A stretch of 64,000 bases of DNA. It comes from Acanthornis magna. Lineage: Eukaryota; Chordata; Aves; Passeriformes; Acanthizidae. Shown piece by piece: positions 37,240 to 49,310 of this stretch. The stretch's first letter is position 1. Each line of letters starts with the position of its first letter. The stretch is taken from the NCBI GenBank assembly GCA_036785705.1, contig JAWUZG010000056.1, forward strand, positions 14,862,001-14,926,000. Reading direction: 5' to 3'. The position numbers were made by a program, and so were the translations under genes. The notes beneath the pieces were generated by a model that did no database searches, was not told where the DNA came from, and was given only the letters and a program-made list of their open reading frames with translations.

Positions 37240-37560
37240 GCATGATACTGTAAACATCAATACTTCGCTTGTCAGCACTCTATGCTATTTAAGAATGCTA
37301 AAGTCCTCTATGAATAGAGGCTATGTGCGTGTCTAGAAACATGTAATCATAAATAGTACGAATGATAATCAAATTATTTTTACTTTATAGTAATGCAAAT
37401 AAAATATTCATGCATCATGTAGGCCTAGGAAAGGTTACAGCCTGCAAACTGTGCTAATTAAAATATAATAGCACCGAGGAGTATATGTAAGAGTTACTAA
37501 TGTCCGTATTTTCCCTCTTTTCTTTAAGATCTTATCTTTAATGAGTACATAAAAATGCAA
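37240..37560. promoter_or_regulatory. Candidate conserved non-coding element
   Basis: This is homeodomain-type text (AATCATAAAT, GATAATCAAATTA, ATGCAAATAAAATATTCATGC around 37393-37413, GTGCTAATTAAAAT) with scattered CpGs (ACTTCGC, GTGCGTG, AGTACGAATG, CACCGAGG, GTCCGTA). ATGCAAATNAAATATTCAT combines an octamer with further ATTCAT/ATGAAT words of POU type. Confidence 0.3.
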
Positions 37561-38169
37561 TGGTTAGCTGGTACTTTAGTTCGGTGCGGTTTTTTTCAGG
37601 AATTTTATTTTGAAGGAGTGTGCAAAAATAATCGCAGCATCTACTAAGCCAAAATCAAATATACTATGATAAAGTACATATGATTCTTTTTTTAAAGCAA
37701 AAGCTAGTATTTCAGGCATGATCCTGAATTCCATCAAAAAACTACAGCATGATTCATTCTTAAATGTTTCCCAGTTTAAATAGAAAAAAAAGGACAGTAT
37801 TTATGTCAACGATGGCATAACACGATGGCATATCAGTATTATTTTTACACCAAATTTAATGGTCAGATTTTTCAGGAACAGAAGAAGTTATCATTACAAA
37901 ATACTAATTTTAAGTACTGTCAGACAAACAACGTAAACTTGGAATTAGCCTTAATTTCCTTTTCCCATGCTTATACTCCTGTCTAAAATAACATTGCTGT
38001 TTTGTGGACGTTTATGAAACAAAATTGCATTGGGATAAATGAATAATAAGGAAAGGAAGCTTTAAGCTGACGTGCACAAAAATTCTAAATATCTCTTATT
38101 GTAGGTGTTTACACAGTATTTGTGCCAGAAATAAGGAATATAACATTGTCTGGGTGGGGAACAGCAGCA

Positions 38170-38480
38170 GTGCCATCCGAGAGCGCCCATCACAGCTCTA
38201 GGTGAGCTCTGTTAAGAATTCGTAAGGAAGAAAGCAAATCCATGAAAATGTCAAGTAAATTTGACTGATTAATGCGTTTGAAAGGAATTCTTATTCCTTC
38301 GCAAGCATTCCGTTGTTATGAGGAATATGAAGATCATCGAGTGCATTATTCTGTCCCCACGATTCGCTTATCCCCGGTTGTGAATCAGTGCATGAGACTT
38401 GACTGTCAATGGCTGGAGTCAATGGCCGTATTGTGCATGGGCAGAATTCCCGGCGATGGAAACTGAGCTCAGGCTTCATA
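38170..38480. promoter_or_regulatory. Strongest CpG-retaining non-coding block
   Basis: Thirteen CpGs fall in 38161-38460 while the neighbouring sequence has few. The text has no simple repeats. It contains GATTAATGCGTTTG, TTCGCAAGCATTCCG, ATCATCGAG, CACGATTCGC, CCCCGGTTG and CCCGGCGATGG. A 64-codon + frame (38272-38466) and a 62-codon minus frame (38291-38479) cross it, but neither shows a recognised domain and no clean splice pair bounds them. A deeply conserved enhancer is more likely than an exon, though a small exon cannot be excluded. Confidence 0.35.
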
Positions 38481-39376
38481 TTCTTTAATCACCTCAACTT
38501 AGGAAGTTGTATAAATGTGGCTGTGCTTGAAGTACTGTGAAACTCTTCTTTGCATTGAAAAAAAAAAAAAAATTTAAAAAATATGTATATGTTCAGACGC
38601 TTAAGGGCAGTGAAAAACTTCTGGCTGTGCCTTTCAGTTAGTTGTTTGTGAAATTAAAAAATTATTTGTAATAAAACTTCTCGGTGGTTAATTATGACAT
38701 TTTAATGGGGCGAGCTTGAATTCTTTCACGGGGTTATGAAAACAAATTAATGTTAAATATGACATTTTCCTTTGGATTTATGACATATGCCCTGGCCCCT
38801 CCCTCACCCCACACAACGTGTACAAAAGGAGGTATTAACAGAAAAACAGAGATGTTGTGTGTTCTGTTATGAACAAGCTTTGTGATCTCATCCCAAGGTT
38901 TTATCCAAGCTTGAACCATCTGGCTTTGAGCTGGGGAAAAGCATGTCAAGCTCTCCCCCAGAATTTCAGTGTCAGGGAGAAGGGGCAGAGTGCCTGCGCT
39001 CAATGCCAGGCCCCCTTTCCTTCCCTCCACAACCCTGCGAGAAAGACAGGAGTCAGGCATTGAAAAGCATACCAGGCATTTTTAAACACAACCCTGACAT
39101 TTCCTCAGCATTTCCATAGCTAAGGCTTTCCTTTTCCCCATCCCCCTACCCCTCTTTCAATCAAATAAGGCACCCGCTCTCTCATGCCTAGTGCAAAGAA
39201 GGGAAGGGAGGAGGGGGGGGAAAAGTTGGCAATTTAATTCAAACAAAAGAAGCTTGAAATCTATAAGCACAGCAACTCCGAGGCTTCTGGCAAATAGAAT
39301 TCTAATTAGTATGCTGCTATTTTTCTTTTAGACAGATGAGGGATGCCCCCTATTGACTCTAGCAGGCAGGCTGGTT

Positions 39377-39420
39377 AAAAAAAAAAGGGAAAAAAAAAGG
39401 GAAAAAAAAAAAGAGGGGGG
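39377..39420. repeat. Purine tract A/G
   Basis: The tract is A10-G3-A9-G3-A11-G-A-G6. It is all purine on the + strand, so it can form triplex-type structures, and it is prone to length change. Confidence 0.9.
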
Positions 39421-39944
39421 CAGGTGGGGGCTAGCCAGCAAACACTGCAGATTGCAAATTATATCGCAAACCCTGCCAAGTCCCAGCTCTTGGCATCAGA
39501 TTTTTAATGACACCCTGGAAAAGGGAAAAAGAAGCCCTCAGCTAAGGGATAAAAATGAGGGGTTTTACACTGTGATAAGTCTTTGCTTAAAACCCAAATG
39601 GCCAAGCACACATTAGGGTTTTAAAATATTCATAGATAGAAGTGAAAATGAGGATATGAGGATGTACATTTGTTGCTTGGTCAATTGACAACTCATTCTG
39701 CATATTAATAAAAGGGATGATCTAATTTTAAAGGGACAGTCTGTCTTTTTCAACCATGACTTTTTGAGTATTATGAAGCTGAGGGCAAAACATCACAGAG
39801 GAGGCCAGTGATGACACAGAATGTTGTTTTCTTTTGATGTAGACCTGGTACTAACTACTACTTTGCTCAGGAATTCTGGGGTCTCTAAAAATACGATACC
39901 CTTCTTGTATAGTCTCTCTGATGTATGGCTGCTGAACACTTTGA

Positions 39945-39958
39945 TTTTCTCTCTCTCT

Positions 39959-39989
<31 letters not shown>

Positions 39990-39993
39990 GCAG
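39945..39993 (+). repeat. (CT)7-T28 pyrimidine tract ending in GCAG
   Basis: Seven CT units (39949-39962) run into 28 T (39962-39989) and then GCAG (39990-39993). The layout is that of an extreme 3' splice site (polypyrimidine tract plus AG). A simple repeat beside a chance AG is equally possible, and no donor is clearly paired with it. Confidence 0.85.
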
Positions 39994-40629
39994 TGCATGA
40001 GGCCTTTCACAGTTGTAGGATTTTATCCACAAACAGTCAGACCATCACAGAGATGGAAGCCATTTCTTTTAATAATTAGGCCACCTTCTGTTCCAGAGAA
40101 CTGCTTTTGGCATGCCTACCTCGAAATAATGTTTTTTTTAATATCACAGTATATTTCCTCCCATGCAATACTATACAGTAAGCGTTCACAACAGTGTGAG
40201 CTCATATTAATATTACATACACTACCTTAGTTCGACTAAGAGAAATCTCTTGGTCAAAGCTTTAAAAAATAAATCTGGGCCCATGCTTCTCAGGTGCTTC
40301 TGTTCAAGATTCACTTGAGGGTTAATTTTTTTTAAAAAAAGCACTTTGATTCTGTTACACCTGCAAATCCTAGTCACAATTAATGCCATGAATGTGTGTG
40401 GCTACCCTGAGTCATGGTTAGGCAGTTAAATACCAAAGAAACTCTGTCTGCTTATAATTAAAAATGCAAAACTGAACTAAAAATTATTTGCATTTCCAAA
40501 ACTGTAGGCACTACAAAGGCAGGCTGTGTTAATACCAGTCTCAAAAGTCGCAGCTAATATTAATTATCTTTAAATACACACCCGTATACAAATGAAGCAT
40601 TAACTCAGATCATGTAGCTCGCAGTATTT

Positions 40630-40960
40630 CTAACACAGGGCTTCAGACATTCCGTAGATTTTTATGGCATCCTTTGGGCTGTGGATGTACAAAAACAAGG
40701 TTTCACATAATCATTTGCTTTACCTGTCAGTCCCCTCCTAGTGCGGTTGCTTTTCTCAACTGAATTTGACAGAAGGGCAGAAACGTCGGTGATAATTAAG
40801 TTCCTATAAGTTTGGTTAAAATCGGTGGAGGAGAGAAAGCCAAACGAGTGCCCCCACCATGGGGAAGGTGGGCAGGACTCAACCCTTCCAGGCTGGCTTT
40901 GGGAACAGCTGGCGGGCTGCAGCATCTCCTTGTGCTTCCTGAACGGAGCGTATGGTGAGG
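40630..40960. promoter_or_regulatory. CpG-retaining candidate element
   Basis: About nine CpGs lie in 330 bp (TCCGTAG, GTGCGGTT, AAACGTCGGTG, ATCGGTGG, AACGGAGCGTATGG). The text is non-repetitive and includes GATAATTAAG and the imperfect dyad CCCACC...GGTGGG near 40853-40872. It ends near a GC-rich stretch with AGCTGGCGGGC. Confidence 0.3.
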
Positions 40961-40999
40961 AGATAGAGGAGCAAGGGCTAAAGGACAGAAATCTGTAGG

Positions 41000-42765
41000 A
41001 AACCGCGCTAGAAGAAGAATTGAGATGTGTGGTTTTTTTAGGAAGAGCAGCTAGCTTACCTTTTCTGACATCTAGCCTTTTTCCAGAGCGGTAATTGTGT
41101 TGGCATGGTAAGGAAAAATTGTTGCTGTTATTTAGGAGAGTCTGCTAATCACTGTTTAAAAAAAAAAAAAGAGTATTATCCCTATAACAAGATTATAGTG
41201 TTACTAAATGCGTTCTCGAAGTTTATATTTAAAGGCACAAAGGTGGGAAGTTTCTGAAGTGGGATGCTTTGTTATGTGGATCCCATTAAAATTAGCAAGT
41301 TCATGTGGTTTGAAAAGTGACTGGCACCGCAGTGTGAATGACACAAAGAAACCTATGTTAGGTTAATAGTACCTGTGCTCTCCCATTGAACACTTTCCTA
41401 AAGAACAGGAACTGAAATGCAAGAAATTGAAGGGCAAGACTGCAATAGGACGGACCAGAATGGAATTTCTCAGCACATTGATGAATTAGTCTTGGTGCAG
41501 AAGTGTCCAGGCAGTGACACTGTTTGCATTTATTCCTGGAAGGAAGAAAACCACTCCATAAAGCTCCCATTGATTTCTCAGAAACTTCCCAGGGTGACCT
41601 CTTGGCAGAAGCTCAGGGCAATACCTCTCTGGTCGCTGTGGCTGTGAGTCCATGGGAACCATTACTGATGTTATGAGATCATATGGTCTAATCTATATGG
41701 GGTAACATATAACCTAAAAAACATAGAACTAAAGTAAAAATATGGTGCGGTCTAGCTGATTTAATTGGAATGCCATTGAATTCTAGGGGAATGGGATCAA
41801 GTCCTTCATATAATTCCTGTAGTTACCTGATAATTTGTGTGCATGGTAGTTTGAGAGATCATGAAAAGATATCACTTATGTTGTTGATATACACAGAAGC
41901 AGAACAAAAAAAAAAAACCAACCCAAACTCCGAACTTGAGCTTTTTGGTTTAATACCTACTGATACTGGGTGTTAAGCAAATTATAGCTGCTTAAAGATG
42001 AGTGTGGGAGGAAGAAATATTTTCTTTCTTTTGGCAGTTGCTCCAATATTAGATGTACATACCTACTTGAAGTTTTATCGTCAGAACACCAAGCTCAAGT
42101 GTAAACTTGAACTGGATGTTGAGCAAAAAGCATCCAATTAGTAGATAAATTAGATTACCAAAAACGATCTATACCAAAGGAAAAATTGAAATGTCTGTGT
42201 AATCCACTCTGTCCTTAATGATCCAGCCCAGTGGGAAAAAGAGAAGGTAATTTGAAGGTATCATAAGAGTTTCGGGTAAGAGTACCAAATACTGCTCTCA
42301 GGTGGTTCAGAACTGTTGTAGGAAGAGTCAATGCCCTATCAATACATAAAAATTGCAATTACTACTTTCAGGAAAAGTTTTTGGTGGAAAATAATTTTCC
42401 CCTCCTTTTCTCATGGATAAGTTACTTTCAGTTTGCAGGTGTAGGAATCTGACAAGTAATTTTAACACCCAGTGGCTTAAAGGAGTTCAAATGACCACTA
42501 AAGTCATATTAACTTGTCAAATTGACCAGTATTTTCTGCCACTGAAACAGTAGAATGGACGGCTGGAGACAATAAAATTGTTTCAATTATACTGCATTAA
42601 GCATCTTCACGAAGAAGTGAAAATGCAGAAAGCGAATAGGAAAGGATCTAGGAGACGAGCTCAACAATGACAAGAATTTCACTGGGACTCTTGAGTGAAT
42701 ACCCCATTAAAGAGGTATATTGGAAGAAATATCTACTGAAGGTGCATGCAGCTCATTTGTACTTA
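41000..42765. other. Non-coding stretch before the CR1 copy
   Basis: No gene is seen. Short A runs occur (for example 41160-41171 and 41907-41918). CTCCCATTGATTTCTCAG (41565-41582) faintly echoes the core of the palindromic repeats but lacks a recognisable second arm. Confidence 0.6.
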
Positions 42766-42770
42766 GAGTT

Positions 42771-43140
42771 GTAGAACCATATATTTGTTTAGGCTGGAAA
42801 AGATCTCTGAGATCATCGAATCCAGCACTGCCAAGCCCACCACTAAACCATTCCTTAAGTGCCATGTCTACCCATCTGTTAAATACCTTCAGGGATAGTG
42901 ATTCCACCACTGTCCGGGGCAGTCTGTTCCAGTGTTTGACAACTCTTTTGGTGAAGAAATTTTTCCTAATATCTAATCAAAACCTCTCCTGGTAAAATGT
43001 GAGGTCATTTCCTCTTGTCCAGCAGGGCAGAGCCTGACCCCCACCTGGGCACACCCTCCTTTCAGGGAGCTGGAGAGAGTGAGAAGGTTCTTCCTGACCA
43101 TCCTTTTCTCTAGGCTATGCCCCCCTCAGCTGCTCCTCAA
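42771..43140 (-). mobile_element. CR1 LINE 3' fragment, minus strand
   Basis: The + strand reads GTAGAACCATATATTTGTTT and then AGGCTGGAAAAGATC. It continues with CACTGCCAAGCCCACCACTA, GGTGAAGAAATTTTTCC and CATTTCCTCTTGTCCAGC. This is the reverse complement of the end of a CR1 element of the 'aaaagacctctaagatcat' group, a different subfamily from the other two copies. The minus-strand frame of 67 codons within it follows the CR1 ORF2 C terminus. It keeps about 370 bp and is truncated at its 5' end, so it is inactive. Confidence 0.95.
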
Positions 43141-43144
43141 AAAT

Positions 43145-45590
43145 ACAGAGGCACGAACTTCCTCTTAAATATTAGCATTGGTCTAGGAAAAAAGTCAATA
43201 TTCTGAAAAATGTGGCTGGCCTTTAATATGTGACAAAATAAATGCTTACGCTGTCTGAGAGTTGCCAGGCTCAGCATTTCCTTGAGCTTCCTACGTTTGG
43301 GAGAGGCGTTTTGCTCCCAACATGCCCAAATAAAAACATCACCGGCCAGGAAATTTGAGAGTCAGTTGTAACTCTCATCTGCATGTAGGAAAACCCTTAT
43401 GCTCTCTAAGTGTTTCAGCAAATGAGGTTTTCAGATTTTGTTGTGCAATGTAGAATGTGTTAGAGCCATGCTTTCCTGATGTTCACATGGTGATGAGCAA
43501 CGAGGAAGATCAACCTCTTGGTTAGCTGAGTAGGTCTGTATTAAATTCTCACTGAAAAACACCAGGACTAAAAATTGTCCAGCTGCAAAGGTGTTGCAGG
43601 ATGTGATGCAATGCAATTAACAGTGCAGCTGATTTTAAAGAAATAAACCAGCTATGGTGCTTTCTTTAAATTAGAAGGAGCTATTGCTGAAGGGTAGGGT
43701 GGTTACAGAGAGTGGGAAGATTCAAATAGGGATTAGAACAGAGGGCTGGAATAGTTTTGGGGATTTTTTTTTAATGAAAATTATACTTAAGATTTACTAT
43801 ACAAATAAATAAGTTCACTGCATTCCTACATTTCCATATGCCTATTCAAATAGTTCCATGGATTTCATAGAAAGTTTTCTTCAAGGTGGCAAATTTAATA
43901 CAAAATATGAGCAGAAAATATATGGGACCCCATCCTGCCACCCTCCTCACACTGAGCATTTTTATAGTTTGCACCTTATGGGCATAGTCTCAGCAGGAAC
44001 AGGGCAGAAAGGGCAGAATCACTGATCATAGAGGTTGTTGAATCTAAGGCCAAAGGGGTGAAGTCACCCCTTATTTTACACTGTGATGGGTGATGTTATA
44101 AAAAAACACACACAGGAACTCTGCCTCTTGCAAACTGAATACCCAAAGCCAAGCTCCAAAGAAAAGTAATATGGAAATCAAATCCTGTACCCAGAAAAAT
44201 GTTGCTTGAATAAAACCCCAGATTGGTGTTAGCTCTTGGGTGTTTGTCAGCCCAAAGCTGAAAGTGTTTCCTTTGTGTTGGAGTGTATGTGACTTTATTC
44301 ACTGGAATGCATTAGAAGAACATCCTGGAAAAAGTTCCAATTGGCAAAAGTGGAAATGAAATATGTATTTTTAGAGGATAAAAATGTTACAAGCATCTAC
44401 AAACAAGTGGCAGAGAGTTTGATATAGTAACAAAATGACCACCCATGACCTTGCTCTGATTCCGTTCGGCTTCTCACTTACTTAAAACCACATTTCTTTT
44501 TATATGCCAGGTTATATATTTTACTCAGTGAAATGTTTGGTTTCTTTAAAAAATATAAAACTATAGCCAGTCTCTCCATCCAATTTTTCTTAGAGCACCC
44601 ACTCCAGTCAGTGTGCTCCTCTGCAATGAATAAATCCAGCAGTAAATTATGTATGATTCAAACACACACACAGAGATTTATATTTATGCTTACAATGTCA
44701 GTATAATTTTACAGTCAAGACACAGTACATATACTCTGCTGTAAGTACTAGCTTGGTGTAGTAAACTCAAAAGAGCACATTGGGGGTTAGTAGTTAGAGC
44801 TGAAAGTGAAAATCAAGAAACAGCAGTAGGACTGCTTTTGTCTTCAGCATGCTCTTCAAGATGTGAGATGCTCCAGTGGGTGGGAGACCTATGCACCACC
44901 CCCCCAATTCTGGGGATAACCCCAGCAGATATGCTTTACAATTACCTTTTCTTAAAATGCCAATTAACCCTTTCAGGGTTTTGTGGCATACTGTGAGCAA
45001 GCAGGAGAGGGCCACTCATTTATCCCTTATATTGAACATCAAAACCAATTATAAGGGGATTGGGGTGGGAGGAACAGGTCTTATGCTACTGGAGATGTAT
45101 CTGGAGTGCTTCCTGGGTTTATCCTTGTGGTTTTTAACACTTAGGAAGGTCTGCAGTTGCAGTTAAAAATACACTAAAAGTAAAAAAAAAAAAAAAGAAA
45201 AATAAGTAAAAACCTACAGATAAAGGCACCACTTCATTAAATGAAATAGAAAAAACAGTTTAATTCTCTTTGGCGATATTGTTTGTACTTGTTAAATCTT
45301 ACCAGCTCACAAGGCAGTGACAGTTTTAATTTTATCAAAATGTTCTAGTGTTTATGCTCACAAAAAGTAGCCACCGGTGTAAATTAAGCCTTAACTCTAT
45401 CAAAAGTAATTAATACCAGGCCACTGGGAGACTGAAATTTTGTAATAAAAATAACCCAAAAATATTAAGGTTCTTAGGGGAAATAGAATAGTACTAGGAT
45501 GAACTAGAATGAAATATTGCTAGAATAAACCTAGAATGGCATTAATTAACCTGAAGATTAACTTAACCCATTTAAATATGTTTTGCTACT
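43145..45590. other. Non-coding stretch
   Basis: No gene or recognisable element is seen. The flanks carry modest AT-rich text and short frames. A 15-nt A run lies just inside the stretch at 45182-45196. Confidence 0.6.
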
Positions 45591-45593
45591 TGG

Positions 45594-45680
45594 ACTCTGA
45601 TCCTTCAAGTCTCACATGGAGATTGACTTTTACATGGGGTCTCATTAGGGTAAGTGTTACTCAATGTGAGTAAAGGTGAG
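45594..45680. repeat. Probable decayed palindromic MITE-like relic
   Basis: CTCTGATCCTTCAAGTC is followed by GAGATTGACTTTTACATGGGGTCTC and AAGTGTTACTCAATGTGAG. These echo the 'gatcctgcaa...cattgacttcaatggg...ttactcatgtgagtaa' pattern. Pairing of the arms is poor, so this is the weakest call of the family here. Confidence 0.3.
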
Positions 45681-46905
45681 GGGAACAGTTGTGCTGGTGA
45701 GTGGCTGGTCACATTTAGGCAGTGGGGTTCTTTTTGGATGCATTTGGTTTGTAAGTTGTCGGACAACTGTGTGAATTCAAGTTATTTTGCCGTTTACATG
45801 AGAAAGGTGAGAAGAAAACGGGGAGAAATTTATGAAGTGAGTGAATTTTTGATACATAAGTAGGTAATACTTTTAAAATTTCTGGTAGCTCACATTAAAC
45901 TGTATCCATAACCTTCCCACATCCCATACCTTCGGGGGTCAGGGGAAAGAGCAAGACCCTGATGTTTCTGATCACAAAAACTGCCATCTTCTGATTCAGG
46001 GCAAAACACTCCACAGAAGCTCTGTGATTGCTGATAACGGAGGTCAGGCTGCCTGTTTGAGTCAGGAAGAGATGATGCATATGGAACTGGCTGGTTGCAA
46101 GCTTTTAAGGAAAAGCTGGACTGTGACAACTTCTGTTGAGCTGGAACAGAAAGAATATGAGAAGATGTAGACTGTGGGTGTCTACATTGGCAGCCTCACC
46201 TCCTGGAAATTATTCCCAGGCTCTCTTTAAGACAGGATCCTTACCAGAGGATGCAGCTGTGCTCTGGTCTGGTTTCTCCACACATTCTGCTTGGAGCAGA
46301 GGAAATTTGGCTGAAGTAGATGAAACTACACAAGGTATGAGTTGGACTTGGACCAGTGAAAGGAAGGTGGTAATTAGGTGGATTTTTGAGTAAAGTAACT
46401 TAATTCAGCTCAATTTCATCCAGAATATTTGTGTTTGTAGGAGTGCAGTGTTCAGCTTGGCTGGTATTGGATTAAGATCTCAAGGATATATTTTCCTTCC
46501 TGTCTTAGAAGACTCAAGGCTGAGCAGTACCAAACAAATAGCATGAAAACAATGCCCTCTTCTACACTGAACATTGTAGCTGGTGTTAAGTCTTCAAGGT
46601 AGATACTTCAATTATTTTTATGTGAATACAAACTGTTGCCGATGCTCTGAAAGGAGAATTTTCATTATTACATTTTTGCAATCATCAATCATCAGGTACT
46701 GGACAAAGAATGAGAACTAACATTTGCTTTGTGAGATGAACATACTGAAAAGGTAAAATGCACAAAATACACCAAAATAGCCATCATGACACCAAAGGCT
46801 GTCTTTGCGACACCTGCATTTTAAGAAGTGCAGGTTGGAGAAGTGCAGTATTGAATTGGAGATTTGCAAGCATTTAGCCATTAAAAAAAGATTATATGTG
46901 TGTCC

Positions 46906-46961
46906 TTTATATACATACATATATATATTCATTTATATATATTGATATACACATACATGTA
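46906..46961. repeat. (TA)n/(CATA)n microsatellite
   Basis: Mixed ATAT, ACAT and TATA units form about 55 bp of alternating purine-pyrimidine simple sequence. It is prone to DNA unwinding and length change. Confidence 0.8.
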
Positions 46962-48718
46962 TCTGGTTGAGTGAGCAGGCTTATATGAACATACATATGT
47001 CAATCTTGATCTGCATGTGAGATTTACTGCACACATTAGACATATATCTTTAAAATAAATTGTATGTAGTCAAGACAAAAGTTAAGTCCCTTTGCTCTGT
47101 CCGACTCTCTGCCCTTTACCTGCTGAGAGAGAGAGTGAAATTATTTCATACAGAATAGAGAAAGTGCTATTAATGTCCTTATAGAAGGAAGGAAGCAGTG
47201 TCTATCACTGTTTTACTGCTTTCTGGATGTCTAGATGCAGTGCAGCAGCAGAACTCTGGGTGATGGTACACACTGTCCATGGTGCAACAGTGAGGTAGAG
47301 CAGGGCGAAGAAAGTATAGTTTAAGCAGCCCCTGACAGTGTAGGTAGAGAAATAGGAGTCTATTATAATGATTTCCCATGGAGATGAGTGCCAACCAAGA
47401 GGAAAAAAGAACCTCTGAAGGTCATCACCAAGGAAAATTACATACTACACTTTCTCTGGCATCCAAGTTTGATCACAATGCTCGAGAAAATAGCAGGAAG
47501 ATATGTGTACTGGGCACACACACCTATGTGCTTTGGTTTGCTGTGAGATACATAATAATACCTGGGGTTTTTCAGCACCTGGGGTTATAATGGATTCTCT
47601 TTGGATAGGCAGAGTAGAGGAAGATGAGATGTTTGGGTCGTGTCTTGCAGAGAGAGGGTGAGAGCCTGAAGATGGTGATTCTGCAAGATTGGATAACACA
47701 AGCATAACTATAGGGTGGGAGGGCTGCTGTAGCAATGTTGAAATATCCCTGATGGGTACTTGCAGGTTAAGCAGACAATGAAGGGACTTAGGGAACACTT
47801 ACCATTATGCCATTAGCACTGTTACATTGTGTAATTGATACCTTTACATCATTGCTTAGTTTGTGCTTCAAAGTTTTTAGACAGGTTTCCATCTGCCTTT
47901 TTATTTTATTGTTCCATAAAATACTATTTAATGATACTGTGTTTAGATTTGTTGCACAGTGCTGTTGTGCATGATAGTCATGTTTTTTTGACTTCCAAAT
48001 TATGTGACTTTTTAATCTGTGCTTGTCTTAATTGTTCTTTAAATTATTGTGCACCTTACAGAGAACTCTGTTTAAAAAAAAGAGTGGGATCATCCTTAAC
48101 TCTAAAAATATATATGAAGAGACCTAGGCTCTAGCACTGACTATGTCATAAATTCTGTCTTCAGGCTGTCTATTCCTCCTCTAATGATTCTGATTTTTAA
48201 CCAATTAGCAAAATACAATTATCTCCTTGTTAAAATAAACAGACTTCAATGGGCTACTGAATTCATACATATTTTAGATACATAAAACGTGTGTTGATAA
48301 AGGGACTTTAAAGAGAATACATCAACATATTATATAAATTATTTTCTCACTTCTCTACATCATCTCCCCTCCATCCTGATACAAGTCATAGGTAGCAACT
48401 CATCTGGAAAGCAAAGTTGAGGAGAACAGAAGGGAAGGGAAAGGTACAGTTTTCCTTCTTGTCTAGAAAAAGCTTTGTACAGTGTTAATGAAAGACAGTT
48501 TCTTCTGGGGAAGAAATGCTAATGTGAAATTTTCTCTTTCTCTGAGCACATTCATACATTAGAGATATTTGTAGCAGTGGAGATGCAGACTGCAATAGGT
48601 GGATGGATATTTACCCAAGAAAATTTGAGCCATGCCCTTTCATTTTCAGAGAGCTGCTACCTAATCTCAGTGTAGCATCAAGACAAAGGACACATCATTC
48701 CGTTTGCGCCTGCCCTGC

Positions 48719-48757
48719 AAAAAAAAAAAAAAAAAAGGGGGGGGGAATTGTGGGGGG
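48719..48757 (+). repeat. A18-G9 tract plus G6
   Basis: Eighteen A (48719-48736) are followed by nine G (48737-48745), AATTGT and six G (48752-48757). The G runs may allow a G-quadruplex by splitting G9. The composition matches the A-then-G tract at 16223. Confidence 0.85.
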
Positions 48758-49189
48758 AGAAGAAACCTACAACGCTCTGTGAATGTTATTAGAATAATGG
48801 TCTGGGAGAAGAAAAAAAGATAAAATACAAATTTCACTCCAATCTGGGTTGGATTACTTCCCCATGCCCCTGCTTTTATTGGGCGATTTGGAGTTTCATT
48901 AGAATTCAGAATTCCTGCAGAAAGAAAAACCACAGTGGCACGGACTTCTCTTTCAAGGGGATTGCAGGCTGACCCATCAAAATGAAAAGGCTCAATGTTT
49001 TGCTGACAGGTCCCTGAGCAGGCCTGAGTGACAGCTTCATTTCAGCACTTCTCAGATGAGATTTGAATTGCGGGGTGGAGGAGGTAGTAGGAGAGAGACT
49101 TTGTTCCCTAAAAAGTGTCAGTGTCAAACTCTGCGGTTCAAGTTCTAGTGTCTGAGGTACAAAACCGAGTCAGAAATCATCTTCGACTT

Positions 49190-49310
49190 GCCTGCTTCCC
49201 AATTTATTATTAATGTCTCTCTAATATTAGCACGCATGAAGCTTCATTTAAATCTTAGAGTTCATGTCGAGTGAACGTTGTTCCTTTTATTGGAAATAAA
49301 AAAAGGTAGA
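49190..49310. promoter_or_regulatory. Possible regulatory block with inverted GTTCA/TGAAC
   Basis: TAATATTAGCACGCATGAAG and GTTCATGTCGAGTGAAC (49260-49276) are set in non-repetitive text. The GTTCA...TGAAC arms are exact inverted five-mers with a seven-base spacer, loosely like nuclear-receptor half sites. The call is weak. Confidence 0.2.

Larger units (their letters stand above)
45690..49180. other. Non-coding stretch with simple tracts
   Basis: No gene is seen. The stretch holds an AT/TA-rich microsatellite (46906-46961) and an A18-G9 tract (48719-48745). Frames of up to 117 codons (47445-47798 minus) have no recognised domain. Confidence 0.6.

Noticed and set aside
37251..37275. TGTAAACATC word resembling the miR-30 seed region
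   Set aside because: The matching 3' arm is absent downstream, so no precursor hairpin forms.
41565..41582. CTCCCATTGATTTCTCAG as another palindromic repeat
   Set aside because: Only the core-like word is present; no mirrored arms were found.
42720..42995. Plus-strand 91-codon frame over CR1
   Set aside because: It is antisense to the CR1 coding strand; the true CR1 remnant is on the minus strand.
49260..49276. GTTCA...TGAAC as a nuclear-receptor element
   Set aside because: The spacing of seven and the five-base half sites fit no standard receptor arrangement; only a weak regulatory note was kept.
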